This document shows, in pieces, positions 45,113 to 58,132 of a stretch of DNA of 64,000 bases. Each line of letters opens with the position of its first letter. The first letter of the stretch is position 1. The translations under genes were made by a program, and so were the position numbers. Under the pieces are notes generated by a model. That model made no database searches. It was not told the DNA's origin and saw only the letters and a list, made by a program, of their open reading frames with translations. The DNA comes from Bryoerythrophyllum caledonicum (lineage: Eukaryota; Streptophyta; Bryopsida; Pottiales; Pottiaceae), in NCBI GenBank assembly GCA_963971425.1, contig OZ020514.1, forward strand, positions 28,384,602 through 28,448,601, given 5' to 3'.

Positions 45113-45650
45113 TATAAGTAGATTTTCACTCCGTATTTTCATGACATGAAATTGACATAAAAGTATCCTTCCAGCTACATGTAATTTTTTATCTCCTTCT
45201 ATAATCCAACAATGAACATCCTTATCAACAACATTGTTGATTGCAGTCAAAAATGTCTTGTGTCTGTCTATAACAATTGCCGACGATAGTACTTTGGCAA
45301 CAAAAGCAAAATCGCGCATTAAAGTTAGCTCCAGAGCAATTTCCTTATAACTTTCTACGAAATCATTGCTCCATAGCATAAAAAAGAGTGGAATTCCTTC
45401 AACAACTTGATTTGGAACAGTTGCGGCATAGGAAGGCAATCCACACTGATTTGTCTTCAATGCCATATCAAGAGCCCATGAATTACTAGGGGAAAACTTT
45501 TGTGCCATGGATTTCATAAAATCATCTTTAATAACAACCACAGAAGGTTTCTTTCTTGGCGCATAAGGCTAATAAAAATTTGACCTTTTTAGATTTTGCA
45601 ACCTAGTAATTTCAATCTCCGTAGCATCCCAATCATCTTTGCAAAGAGAA
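45113..45650 (-). pseudogene. MULE-2 transposase gene, upstream half
   Basis: An open frame of 155 residues (45074-45541, whose last codons run into element B) can be followed upstream to about 45650. Blocks: SSNSWALDMALKTNQ-like (SPSNSWALDMALKTNQCGLP), then SAIVIDRHKTFLTAINNVVD, then LLCQFHVMK, the C-x2-H block typical of MULE catalytic domains. Sequence stops at SENLL where element B begins; the next expected block appears on the far side of element B at 35453 and below. This shows the insertion site lies inside the transposase domain. Confidence 0.65.
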
Positions 45651-46629
45651 TTTATACATCATATATTACACATAAATCAAATGTAATGAAAAACAATTGT
45701 CAATCATTATATGAATTTTCACACAAAAGAAACAAATTATATTAAGATACTCATCAGGTAATCCTTATGGAATACGCAAGTGCCTGAACGTCAGTCTTGA
45801 TGGTATAAAATTGGTAGGTGATGTGTTCTAGTTTTTCAACACTTTGGCAAAAAATTCCTTAGATCTGTTCCGTTGCGGATGCCACTACTACTGTGCAATA
45901 CATATATTTTACTTTGTTATAAATATGTTTTTATTTTGCATCTGTATGTGTCCTAGTATATTATGGTGTTCTATAGACACCAATATATTATGTAGAATAG
46001 TTTAGCGCAATGTAATCAACTTACCATGTTTGATGTTAAAATTTGTTCCAATCATTTCAAAGTTCAATTTCAACCTTGACTGATACATATAGCATAGAAC
46101 ATACTAGCTAGGCAAAGATGTCTTCTCACCTCACTAGTTTGTCTCATCATATGGATCATAATGGTTGAGTAGTTCGTGAGGTTTGGAATGTTTGGAGAAT
46201 ACTATTGTTGCTTCTGAGGTTAAAAGGGGAGGTGAAAAAGATCGTATGATAGTTTTCCAAGGTGCCATGTATAGCACATCAGTTTGGTATTCCAAGTATA
46301 TTTATAGTATTGTAGATGATAGACCTCAAAAGTATTTCAGGGCGTTTCAAAAAGTTCTAACCACACAATGTAATGGTTTGTTGAAGAACTTCACATATAT
46401 GAAGGTCAACCTCATGGTCATGTAAATACAGTGCAAGTATATATTCCAAGACAGTTGGAGTATATAAAAGACCTTAACATATGTTATTGTACTAGAATGG
46501 TTCTACGACCACACTAGTTTGACCACAATTCAATAGGGTATATCAACTAAATTGTATTTATATAGATAGTGACTTCACAAGTACGTTGGCACACTCCAAA
46601 ATGTACATTTGCATACGTGTACTTAGAAA
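45651..46629. other. Spacer, no recognisable gene
   Basis: The only sizeable ORF is 46183-46425 on plus (80 residues, MECLENTIVASEVKRGGEKD...), which I cannot assign. The rest is AT-rich. Confidence 0.35.
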
Positions 46630-47690
46630 TTAAGGACGAGCTATACATACAAGAATGACTTTACTCCAGATAGTATAACATACTAGAGGTAATGTGCAAA
46701 TTTTTACTTGACTCTCAAGAAGTATATCTTTCATGTTCTTCCTAAACCTTGGGTCCCAATCGCCTTCTTCTAAAGTCCTTGTTTGGATTAACTTGTGTTT
46801 AAAAAACACAAGCTTTCTCATAGTATTGGACAGCCTTGGCCTCATTTTTTGCTTTGCCAAATTGAAAATGGATGCAAAACTAGATTCCAGACATTGACTT
46901 TGGTGCATAGCTGCGGCAATGTTCCTTTGCTCAGTGTCCAATCTTGTTATTTTAATATTGATTGTTGTCTCTAAAGTGCCCTCTTCCTCACTAGTTTCTC
47001 CTTTAAGTGCACATTTTTTACTAGCTGCAATTCATTCTTGTAAGACTAAAAAAAGCATAGTTAGCTTTCATCTCAAGTTAATGCTCTAGCAAATGTTGGG
47101 CAACTTACTTGTCCGTAAAAAACACATTCTAACACAATCTGTCAAAGGAAGGACCTTTGCATCTTCCAACTCACTTATAATAAATTGCATTTTCTTGACA
47201 AAACTCTGTGCACGATCCTGGAAAACTCGCTTCTACCTGAAGTGGTGTCGTCCCTAGCCATATTAAGGTGAAAAGACCCCTTTTTCATGCCTTGCAACAT
47301 CTTTGACAATTTGCTGCAAGGTTTTTTTGTGTCTCTCAGAGGTGAATCAAGTACTTTGCTACCTCAACTTGAGCTTTAGCGTATATGGTCAGCTCTATAG
47401 TAGAGATAATTTTGTCTTCAATGAACCCATTTTTTCTAACTTTGAACCACTCTAATTATAAATGGGAAAAATAAGGTGGCCAAAGGTATTAAAAACACTA
47501 ATATTCTTCAAGCAACGGATAAGAGAACATCATGTATTTCAAATATGATTTGAACATCTTATGCATGCCAAAGATAGGGCGTAAATCCCACACTAGATGT
47601 AATATATACCAAGGACATGGTTTATAGCATGACCTGGGTGTTTTGGAAAATGGAGTTGAATCCTTCTCGTAGTTGAGCAATGGTAAATCT
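46630..47690 (-). pseudogene. Decayed hAT-like transposase (dimerisation end)
   Basis: The 103-residue frame at 46630-46941 contains CLESSFASIFNLAKQKMRPR, then LSNTMRKLVFFKHKL, then a GDWDPRF block. This follows the pattern of the hAT dimerisation region (W/S-x-F-x-I-h-x-K-x-R-x-R-L ... K-L-V-x-x-H-x-x-L, then an acidic DxDP). Upstream on the same strand (to about 47690) are interrupted protein-like stretches, including IISTIELTIYAKAQVEVAKY and a 60-residue ORF at 47498-47680, that probably belong to the same dead gene with many stops. Terminal repeats were not found. The assignment rests on one block, so it is moderate at best. Confidence 0.45.
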
Positions 47691-47814
47691 TTGGTGGCCT
47701 TGACTCAGAGTCTAATGATTCTATCTCTTAATGCACAGTTCTTGTCAAGAATTTGAAAAAAGGGACAAATCCTCAATGGCCTTGACAATGCACTTTAAAT
47801 TTGAGATTCGCCTC

Positions 47815-48310
47815 GAAATGCTCAATTTTAGTCTTTGGATTAAAAAGAATAATGACAACATTATTGAGAACTCACACGTAGACACCTAGTGTGTTTTTCA
47901 ACTAATTTATACATGATAGGTGAGATTAAGAGTACTTACTATCAAAAATGTGGAATTGGGCTAGATAAAATAATGTGAAAATGTGGATTAAATAGAGAGA
48001 AGGATTGATTTGCCTCTAACTTTTGCTTCTTCAAAATATAATTCTCCTTGCCATAGAATATATTCCTCCTCGAAGTACAAAAATTATGTCTCTGGAATTT
48101 AAAGAACAATGACAATGTCATTGAAATCTCACATATTTGCACAAAGTGTTTACTTTAGTTAATGAATACAAGATAGTTGAGATTTAGGGTATTTGCTGTC
48201 TGAAAAGGTAGAATTGGGCAAGAGTCAACAATTTAAACCTTTGTTTTGTTAGTAAGATACGCTTTTTCTGAATATGATTTCCTCGAGCTAGATCATATCC
48301 CTCCTTGCCT
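47815..48310. repeat. Degenerate direct duplication, two ~250-bp units
   Basis: The first unit (from about 47815) has TGACAACATTATTGAGAACTCACAC, a 'gtgtttttcaactaatttatac' stretch, and GTGGAATTGGGC. The second (from about 48060) repeats these as TGACAATGTCATTGAAATCTCACA and GTAGAATTGGGC. Divergence is high. No coding potential is seen. Confidence 0.5.
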
Positions 48311-49321
48311 ATAAAACAACATCAATGTACACTATATAAGTTCAGATACTTTGTAGATAGTGTAGATATACACCAGACGGTGTTAATATATGCAAGACAA
48401 AATATATATATATACTAGGGAAAATCTATAAATCTTGAACCAAGGTATCTCTAGTATCAATTAAATTCCCCGTACAATGCATTCAAAGTCATAATGAGTA
48501 TATATCCAAAATAGTGGCTAAATCTTGACCCACACGTATATCCATTCTGGGCTGATATTCCTTGATTTTGGCATAAACTATATCCATGGTACATACATCT
48601 TGGAAGGATATATGTCCGGGCTTGGCTATACACCTCTACACAAACATATACCCATCCTAGATATACACCATGGACATGGTATATTGAGAGGGATTCTATA
48701 AACTTAGGAAGGATGTATGACTAGGTCTAGGTTTGTTAGTGAATATGGACATAAGCTAATCTCATGGGTTCATGACGGGTGCATTACATCATCATCTTAC
48801 CTTTTGACAACTCTATGACACAATGTCAATCATCAGCAGCCTCGTCCGCATCCAAGGGTGTTGTACTGCTATCGATAAAAGTGTTGATTGTTTAATAGGA
48901 TAAGCAACGCCGCAACCTCTCCTCCCGAAACGCTTCAGCGCTTCAATGGAGCGGACAATTTCCGATAGCAAGAGGTGGTTGGTCAAGCTTGATGCATTGA
49001 ACATTAAAAAATGGAGAATCTAAGGAGTCAGTGATGGTTATTCAGTAGATGAACAAAACATTTACTGCACCACTAGAAATTGAAGGACAAAGAAATAGAG
49101 TACAAATAACTAGCCCATAAACAATTATTCAACAATTACCCTAGCTCTACTGAGCTGCCCATTTTGGCTGCAAAATTGCCCAAGTAATTCTGTAGTAATT
49201 AAATTTTTTGCAGGTAGGGGGTGAGACAAAAGCGACATGACTTCTAGTATCATTTGAATTATCATCCCTATGTTCTCATCCACGTATTGTCCAATAGTAG
49301 TCATGTAGCAAATACGTGCGT
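48311..49321. other. AT-rich spacer with TATATCC/TATACACC words
   Basis: Loose repeats of TATATCCA and TATACACC occur at about 48370-48710. A 63-residue minus ORF at 48813-49004 (MFNASSLTNHLLLSEIVRSI...) cannot be assigned. Confidence 0.35.
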
Positions 49322-49690
49322 AATGTGGATTGTGCTTTAGTAACTAATTAATTATAAATCCAAGAATAACTACAATAATAATGTAAAATATATCAGACAA
49401 TAATAAAGTTTATAACTAAAAAAAACTTGTAGATAGTTTTACATGACTGATGACGTGGATGGTTGCCTAATTCTGTATGATGGTGCTAATGTAGAAAGTA
49501 CATTGGTAATGTGGATTGTGCCTTAGTAATTCATCTATAATTCATTCGAGGATTCCATTATATAACTATAAAATAACTCATCCAATAATATAATTTATAA
49601 CTAAAAAAAACTCATGGATATTTTTACATCACTATTGACTTAGATGGATGCTTAATAATGTCCAATAGTAAGTTATTTGTACCAAATTGG
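49322..49690. repeat. Tandem direct duplication, period ~186 bp
   Basis: AATGTGGATTGTGC(T/C)TTAGTAA starts the units at about 49322 and 49508. Both continue with TTTATAACTAAAAAAAACT and a TTTTACAT(G/C)ACT block. Two units only; origin unknown. Confidence 0.7.
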
Positions 49691-52680
49691 ACGGTGGACA
49701 GTAGATGAAATTGGAGTTGCGAATGAAAACTAAGTTGGGGTTATGGCGGCTAGGGTTTAGAAGGGCTGAAAGCAAGCGCCCTTGTTTTTTCACTCTCTCT
49801 TGTTGTGGGGACTGTGTGTGTCATTGAGAGCTAGAAGGTGGTGTGTAGAGTTGTTAGTGGCAATTCGGTTGTTAGAGTTAGAAGAGTGCACATCGAGTAC
49901 TTTATGAAGGTTTTGGGAAGTAATGACACTTGTTGAATTCCTAAAGTGTATTTGGAAGCAAGGTCGAGTGTATAGACATGAGAACTACTTATAAGAGAGT
50001 GGTTTTCTGTGGAAGACTTTTTGGGTTAAGTAAATCATATCTCGTTATTCTAGATTCAATCTACATCTACTGAATCTACCCACCTCCGATCCATTTTTGA
50101 GCATTATTGAAACCCCAATGTTGAAGAGGAAGAACATAAGGGACAATCCAAATTTTACTATGGTGAGCACCACTTTTATTAAACTCCATAAGTAATATTA
50201 AATGTCATCATGTAGTTGTTTTTGAGTAAGAATATGGTTATTGGATAGTGATCATTTAGTCAATTCAAAGTAATACTTTTGCTTTGGTAAGTCATTTTGT
50301 AGTCATGTAAGAGTCATTGCATACTTTTTTTTAAGTAAGTGTATAGTTATTGTGTAGTAATTTAATAGTCATTTCAAACATACTTTGGGTTTGAGATGCA
50401 ATTTTAGCATGTGTTCAATGTTTTTGATTTCAAAGACGCTCCCATGCTATAGAATCGACAGGACAAGCAACTTTCAACGTTGAAGCCATTGACAAGTTAA
50501 TTGGTTCTTTGGTCGTGCCAACAATGTCATCATGAACATTGGAAGGAGTTCGACAATAACCTAGTTTTCCCTGGTAAGGTGATTGAGAGATTCCTCGATC
50601 TCTTCTCTACTTCCATGTTATTTGCATTGAACTCCATGTTATTCAGGTGAACATTCATATTCTTGAACACTTCTCTTCTATTCCTAACATGGTGTTTATC
50701 ATCTTTGCTTGCAGACCAATGGGGCAGGGGTCTTGGAGATTGTCTACACTACAGCTGCTAGAATGTTTGCTTTGTAGAATGCGAAGTGGAATTCGAGCTT
50801 ACCGATTAGTGCTTGAAATTGTTGTAGCTGCTCTACCATCAAAGAGAGAGACAAGAAAGGAGAGGGAAAGAAGAAAGTAAAGGGATCTACATCAAGATAG
50901 CTTCGGCGTAAGGGGAGTCGACGGGAAGAAGAGGAGGAAGAGGAGAGCAACGAACAAGTGGAGCCTGAGGAGAGGATTGTAATGTAGGAAGCGACAAATG
51001 AAAGGCGCAGGAGCAACAATCAAAGAAAAATTTAGACCGCATAATTGCCATCCTAGATTATAGTCCATATAAAAGCAATAAGAGCAATATTGAACCATTG
51101 TTAGATGGCAATGGTGGGGACCTGCCGCAGCTAGAGTCCAAGCCATTGCAAGAGCCCGAGCCGGAGGAAGCGGACTTGACATAGTTTGTAGCAGCCACTC
51201 AAGACAATGACAATGAAGCACATGTGTTCTAGGTTCGAAAGCGACATTTAGTGGATACTGTGAACAACCTTGAGATTTGCAATAGTAAAAATCGTTTGGT
51301 GTGAGAAGCTGACATAATATGTTACAATGACTAACTCCAAACTTATTTTCCGAACATGATAACCATAAACACTATAAATAATTATGTAAATGCATGGTAA
51401 TATTTCTTTGTAGTTAGTTCTTGGTGATATTTTGTTTTCATTTTTGATAGTCTTCTTGCTTGCAAGCATCAGAGAGTGACAATAATTGCCTTATGATTAC
51501 ATCGTCCTCCGTTCATCGAGTACAACTACGTCCCTCTATGATGTAATATATATTAAGTATATGTGTATCATAAGGCCGATATATATTCTATTAGCAACAC
51601 TACGGTGGGATTGAAAGATCCCTTGATCCAATATCTTTTAATCTTGGATCTATTTAGGAGATCCCTCAATCCCTCTTTTTACTCCAGTATGATTGCTTTG
51701 TCAAGTGGACATGTATGTATGTCATGCTTTTGATTAATCAGTGTAATCAAATATGTATGTTGTACCCTTCCTTCTGGCCATCTTGCAATGTGAATGTCGG
51801 ATTTACATTTGTGAATTCCAACTAAGACAAAGGCTTTACTGACCTTAATTCATGGTTGCACCATCCTGGCATAGGTGGATGAGGAAGAGGAGGTGAGGAA
51901 GATGATGAAGAAGAGGTAGATGAAGAGCAAATGGAGATGCCGCCGCTTGTTTCTCCACCTCGGAAAGCAAGTGAGCCCATTGATGAAGACAAAGAGAACA
52001 AGTCTATTAATGCTCTAGTTAGGAAGATGCAGAGGAGAATGACATGAAGTTTGATGTGGAATCTGATATTAGGCCTTGTTAGTTAAAATCTAATCATATT
52101 GTCAAAAATGATCCAAATTATTGGAGGCCTAGAATTAGAGTTATAGTAGGAATGTACGAGCTCTAGCGCCTCCTCCCATTCCAGCTCTAGCTTCAACACG
52201 CTCAATACTTCTGCCGTTTGCGTCCGACCCTACAACAATAGAGGTACAACCATTGTATCAAATTCTTCTAAGGACGCAATGGAAAGTTTGCCCGACCGCA
52301 ATCAACATTAAGAAGGACCGAAGACATTGGTAGCTAGCGCACTGACCAATCTATGCATTTTGCAACTTTTTGCTACTCCAAGACATAATCAAACGATGAC
52401 ATTTTATGCATAGGCACTGGGATCAAGGAGTAGATTTACGAAGGCCTATTCCGAGAGACTTGAGAAAAGCCGCAAGCAGTCAGCCCTGCTAGGATTGTAT
52501 CAATGTCTATTGGAGCTCATGCCCGTCAAGTTCTCTTGGCCTTCACCTTAACAGAGACCTTGTCAGAATCTGTTGAGGCTGATATTGGTGAAAAATGTCA
52601 ATGATTCACTGCACGAGCTAACTTGGAACCCCGTGCATAAGATTTATTTCACCTCTGATGTATTATTTTGGTTTGATCTA
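49691..52680. other. No assignable gene; acidic coding-like patches
   Basis: Plus-strand patches near 50900-51240 and 51870-52060 would encode Glu/Asp-rich peptides (for example around PQLESKPLQEPEPEEADL), and charged low-complexity sequence dominates. Stops interrupt every frame. They may be decayed exons or simple GA-rich DNA. The remainder is AT-rich, with loose ~40-bp repeats of GTAGTCAT/ATAGTCAT type at 50210-50390. Confidence 0.25.
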
Positions 52681-54482
52681 ATTCTTGATCAATGAATTTT
52701 ACAATGACCAGGCACCACACTCACGCTTGGATGTTATTTTGACTGCATCGTTATTTGAAAGAGTTGCACTGCCTTCCATCCCTCGTAAGCGCGAGGTAAA
52801 GAAATTAAGGGACATTGTTGTTACACCAAATGTACAAACCCACAATGCTTTGATTGTAACAACAGTTTTGTTTAGCATGGCTTCTTTTAGTTTTTTCAAA
52901 ATCTTGTTCAAGTCGCTTCATGTGGATAAAGGTTATGCATGCTTCTCTAGGTGATAGTCAACTAAGCTAGTATGAAAAAGTTGTCACAAACGGTATAGGG
53001 ACAAGTCACAAGCCTTTGCTTCCTAGTGCCAATGTAGATTTGACTTTGGAATTCATCTAAAGGAATGTGATTGCTAACTTCAATAACAACATGAGAATCC
53101 AAAAAATCTAGAGTTTCGGCTCATGGTTTGGCCAGTAGAAGTATATTCTTTAACACTACATACTTGTCACAAGTATCTCAATTCGAACAAATTTACTTCT
53201 TTTGAGATTTTCAGGAGGTAAAATACTTTGAAAATTTTAAAAAACATTCATACCATGATGTGCTCATATATTATAATTGAAAATTCTAGATTGGAAACTT
53301 GATTTGACTTTAATTAATAATGAATAGGCTATTTTTTCAAGAAGCCTAAATAAGAAATTAATGATGTTTTTTGCTCCAAATCCTAATCCAACCTTCTTCA
53401 ACATACAAAAATCTATCTTGATATATGAAGTATTCTCAAAAGATGTTTTTATTCCATCATTTTCTTCAAAATCTAGTTTTTGGTGCCTTGATTCAACATA
53501 TATACTACATAGCATATTTTGGTATATTTTCAGCCTCTACAGTTTGCAATATATTCATCTCAATAAAGGATTAGGCCACTTATAGAATGACATAGGTTAT
53601 TACAATACAAAGTCAAAAAAATTAGCACCTTGTCCAAGATATTTTTTGTTTACGTAACTTTTTATTGGCCACGATATCTTCACACCTTTACAATAGACGG
53701 TTGGCATTCAACAACAATTTAACAAAAAACTCAAAAACAAATATACTATGATGTATATTTTTTGCCCAAAAGTGAGTAACCTTAGCGGACTTCTACCCCT
53801 CTAGCGCCTGAAGAAGGTTCTTGAAGTCCTCTCCAAAGATATAAGGTGACAACTTCTTTTTGTTTATTGACAAGACATGTGCTAGAGGCCACAACATTAT
53901 CCTTTCTACAAGAAGGTTCTCTCTAGCCTCTCAATAGACATAACGACAAAGCAGATGAGCCTTTTGTGATGGTTGATGACCAGCAATTGCGGCATGTCTT
54001 TGACGAGGACTTGGCTTGCTACTTTCCTAAATCATGGCATGGTGAAATAGCCTTATCCAATGCATCCAATCTTATACCGAACATTTCAACAACATTGCTT
54101 TTATACATTGTTCCGCTGCAATCTTATGCCTCGGTGAAGGAGTACTTACGTGAACATAAAATCAATGAAAAGTTTAGACAAAGACTGCTTGAACCATGGC
54201 ACTTTGAGAAAATACTACGGAGTACTTAGCTAGATTACGTAATTATAGGGAATCTCACTCCATTATGTATGGCCATTGTTTGTCTTTGAGGTAATTCCAT
54301 GGAAAAAAATTCAGATCACTATTCTTCTTCTACTTTCCATCTATTTGGAAGTCTATTTGTTTCATGCGTTTATTACTTGTTCACAAATCCTTGGATGTTA
54401 CCTTCCTTGAAGTGGCAGATCCCAGAAGGCACCTCTAAATCCTACAAAAAACAAGACATCTCTTAATGTAACCTTTATTGTA
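52681..54482. other. No assignable gene
   Basis: ORFs at 52685-52954 (89 residues) and 53966-54229 (87 residues, MMVDDQQLRHVFDEDLACYF...) on plus have protein-like composition but no recognised family. Confidence 0.25.
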
Positions 54483-54750
54483 GCAATCCCTTGACATAAC
54501 CTGAATTGAGAGATCCCTCGATGTAATATGGATTGGGAGATCCCTCGATGTAATATGGATTGGGAGATCCCTTGACGTACCCTAAATCAGAAGATTCCTC
54601 AACGTACTTTGAGCCGAAAGATCCCTCAACGCACCCTCAATTAGGAGATTTCTCAACGTACCTTGAATCAATAGGTACAATCAAGGTACAATGAAGGTAC
54701 CTTGAATCATTATACCTTCATTTGGGAGATCCCTCGACGTACCCTAAATC
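54483..54750. repeat. ~27-bp minisatellite, unit GAGATCCCTCGATGTAAT...
   Basis: Units of about 27-29 bp begin with (G)AGATCCCTCGATGTA or variants (AGATCCCTTGACGTACC, AGATTCCTCAACGTAC). Two adjacent units near 54508-54561 are identical; the others have diverged. Similar single words occur at about 51606-51680 (GATCCCTTGATCC, GAGATCCCTCAATCCC) and 54955. Confidence 0.7.
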
Positions 54751-55478
54751 ATTTCAAACAAATTAAGCATTCAAAACATCTCACAACATAGTCAATGGTT
54801 GTTATTAAACCATCCTTTCAAATCAATCCTAATTGATCGTCTTTTCATACTACGTGAATGTTACATTTCTTGCTAATAAATAGGGTCCAAACTACATAAG
54901 TTTAAATATTTCATACAATTGCTTGCAATATTATCTTTCAATGATGACATCAAGAGATCCCCCAGTTTGGCTCCTTAGTCTAGATTCCAGATTTTAGGAT
55001 CCGGATTTCAATGTCTATATTTTAGAGTCTAGATTCCATTGTAAAGTCCAAATATATTTAAATATCACATAAACATAAAAAATTTCAAATAAAACAGAAA
55101 AGAAACAATATGCTTCTTATAATACTTATAGAACTTTCTTGATTGCAAAGAATCTTTCAAGCTAGGACTTACAATTTCTCCATTAATCTTGTGTAGTTAT
55201 AATTAATACATTTGCATTCTGTTCATATTAGCATTTTTTAAAGGGCATGACTACTAGTAAAATGTTTTCCAATAATTTCTACTAATCACTCGTACCTCTA
55301 ACATTTTCTATATTTTTTCAATAAAATTGCATTCCTACGAAGAGGTTTTTTTCTAACCATTATTATACTTCATTTTGGAATATATAGCTTTGCTTTTGCA
55401 TGTGGTAGATTGAGGTCATGAAGACCTAGGGCATTTTGCGCTAGTCTAGGTTCATCTCTAAGTTCTAGATCTTGTTCT
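54751..55478. other. AT-rich spacer, no gene seen
   Basis: Nothing was recognised apart from short TAGATTCCAG/TAGAGTCTAG words near 54985-55045. Confidence 0.4.
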
Positions 55479-55892
55479 TTAGTTGCCAAATTGGGCATTT
55501 GTTGGCCCAATGGTCCAAGCTTCCAAATTCATTACATGTGTCATGTTCATAGGTACCATATTATTTTGTGCAAGGCTGTAATGGGTTGGATTTAAAGTTG
55601 GCAATGTGCGTTCCAACCATTGTACAATATGTCCGCCCATAGCTTCTACTTTGGTCAAGTCAATGTTTGTAAGTTGCAGATGCGCGGCTGGTATCTTTGT
55701 GAAGATAATGGTGGTATCGTCTCCCTTAGTAATTCCATCTTCGAAACTCTTTATAATTGCCATAGTTTCTTTGATGTCGTTCGAATCATTAAACCTTGAG
55801 CATGCACCGTCTTCTAGGAGTAGAAGTGACTCAAGCTTAGAAAATAAAATAGGGTTTCCTTGGCTATGACAAGTTGACAATAAACGATCCAA
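55479..55892 (-). CDS. Hypothetical 137-residue ORF
   Basis: The ORF MDRLLSTCHSQGNPILFSKL... has balanced, soluble-protein-like composition (KETMAIIKSFEDGITKGDDT, MGGHIVQWLERTLPTLNP). No domain is recognised, and no neighbouring frame extends it in an obvious way. It could be an exon of a decayed gene. Confidence 0.25.
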   Translation of the reverse strand: MDRLLSTCHSQGNPILFSKLESLLLLEDGACSRFNDSNDIKETMAIIKSFEDGITKGDDTTIIFTKIPAAHLQLTNIDLTKVEAMGGHIVQWLERTLPTLNPTHYSLAQNNMVPMNMTHVMNLEAWTIGPTNAQFGN

Positions 55893-57671
55893 CTACTAGG
55901 ACGGCCAAGAAGTATATTTCAACTACACTAAATATTGCCATTAGTATTATGAAAACAATAGTGTAATTATGCCAATGATTTGACTTTCATGAAATGCTAG
56001 TTTGTTTACAATTAGTCTTTAGCAAAGTGTCACAATGGTGTGCTTCTTGACTAGCACTATCACCTAGTTTTAATTAATACCACGGTTTTTAATTTTGGCA
56101 AGGGATCACTTGCGTTCCATTATTTGGCAAAAGGTCAGCTGCACATTTGGCACGTCTACGACTACAACAAAGAAAGCAACTAGACCAGCCGGCTCGTCTC
56201 GGAGCTCATATAGAATGTCTAGCTCTACGACTAGGCCTCCCATGAAAATGCTCTTCCACATTTATAAAGAGTATCTTTATAGCTCCCCCACCGATACACC
56301 AACACAATTGGTGTTGTAGCAAAGCATATCAAACCCTAAAAATAGCTCATGTTAGGTAGACCTTGGACACAGCTCCTCAACTAAAGGTTGCGTGATTCTT
56401 CCAATTTTGCTGCTTGTGTTTGTTCACATTTTTTTAACTCTTCTGGTTGATGAGTGTTCATCTCCTTTCATTACATGAACTCTTTCAAGTAGCACAACAA
56501 GCTGCAATTTACGACAACAAGGCTGACAAATAGTTTCTAGGCAAATTTATCTCTAAAGTCAAGCTCTCATTCCTTGGCATTTATGTGTGTCGATGCTTGC
56601 CATTCTAATTGTGTTTTGGTCATCAATCCTCATTGTGTGTGTTGCTTCCACAAACAAATTTTAGAAGGCAACTTGAGAGTCCTAAGTAGAAGGTACGAGC
56701 TTGTGGGTGTTGGATTAAAGATTATCTGTTGAGATTTGCAGGGCTTTCATTGCTTATTGGACGACTTGATCAAGGGTTGAGTTCTGACTGTGCAATATTG
56801 TATCCACATATGGCGATGGTGGATGGATTGACATTAAAGTCAAACAAAGCCGATCGGCATTGGGCACCTCCATAAGTTGGTTATTCATGGCATGTCTTCT
56901 CTCTTTCACCAACTCTTACTTAATGGGTAAAAGAAGGCACCAAATCTTACCTACTCTACAATATTTTGGGCTCCGGTGGTTTTTGAGCTTTTAAAATTCT
57001 ACTTCAATTTCAAATCTTTGAGGTTTAATTTGAAAAATATTTTGTTCACTTTCATTTCTAATTCCACATCTTTCTACATAAATATTTTTGACATACAATG
57101 TCATTTGAGTCCCCAAGTGGCTTAAGTATTCGGAATTCGATGCCTCCACCTTATACTTAATTTGATTTGGAAAACTTGACTTATATTCTAAGATAATACA
57201 TGATTTTATTCTTTTTGAATTTTACTTTGAGGAAAATTGTAATTTGTGGGAGAATATGTGCAGATTACATTGAATGAGTTGAGTGAACTCAGACAAGCTA
57301 TATATGGAGGTGATTATTGCAAAGCAAGAGTAGTTTTAACACAATAAAATGCCAATTGGATCCGTGACATTTAACCTGCACTCAACAAGGTATTTTCCAT
57401 TCTTCTAATTTACTAGTATAATGTTAGGTTGGCATGAATTAGAGTTATCATTTAAGTATCCAATCCTTTATCTAACTCCATATCTGTAACACCTCATCTC
57501 TTTATCTACTGTTCTGCAACCTTGTCACCAAATATGAGTGCTCAAATCCTCTATTCCATGCGGTGAAAAAATAACTCTATTGCTTGTCATCCTTTTTTGG
57601 TTAGTTCTAATTCGGATAAAAAACTGCAATCAAAAAGTTTTATACTCTTTTATCTTTACTCCAAGAAGCAT
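55893..57671. other. No assignable gene
   Basis: There are only short ORFs, for example 56095-56319 on plus. No repeat stands out. Confidence 0.35.
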
Positions 57672-58132
57672 TGTTGTATAAAGAAAGATCGATAACCACA
57701 ATAGATCAAGAGTCCTAACCAACGTCAAATAAATGAAAAACATACACTAAAACAAGTATACATAGTACACCCTCAAGGAATATTAGTGAATCACTAGGGT
57801 AATCAAGCATCTTGCACTCCACAATGAGAGAATCAAAGAGTGCAAGTAGCATAAGAGAATGCGGAGCCTTTACTAATGATAAACAAACACTTACAAGCAA
57901 AGGTAATCACTAAACACTCTCTAATTCACTCTCAAAGCTTAACTTGACAAAGATGTCAAGTCAAGGACGTGTGCAGCGCTGTACGCACACACACAACTCT
58001 AAAAGGATGAAAAATATCCACGGATGAATGTGGTACGCCGCTGTACGTCTCTAAACCCGTAGATAAGTAACATACTAATCTACGCTAATACACTATGTTG
58101 CGGAGAGGCTAGCGACGCCATGTCCCATGACA
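57672..58132 (-). repeat. Element B copy 2, complete A-B end unit
   Basis: It aligns along its length with 35454-35915, including TGACAAAGATGTCAAGTCAA and GGACGTGTGC blocks, with many substitutions. It is followed by GC and a further segment B, exactly as in copy 1. Confidence 0.8.
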
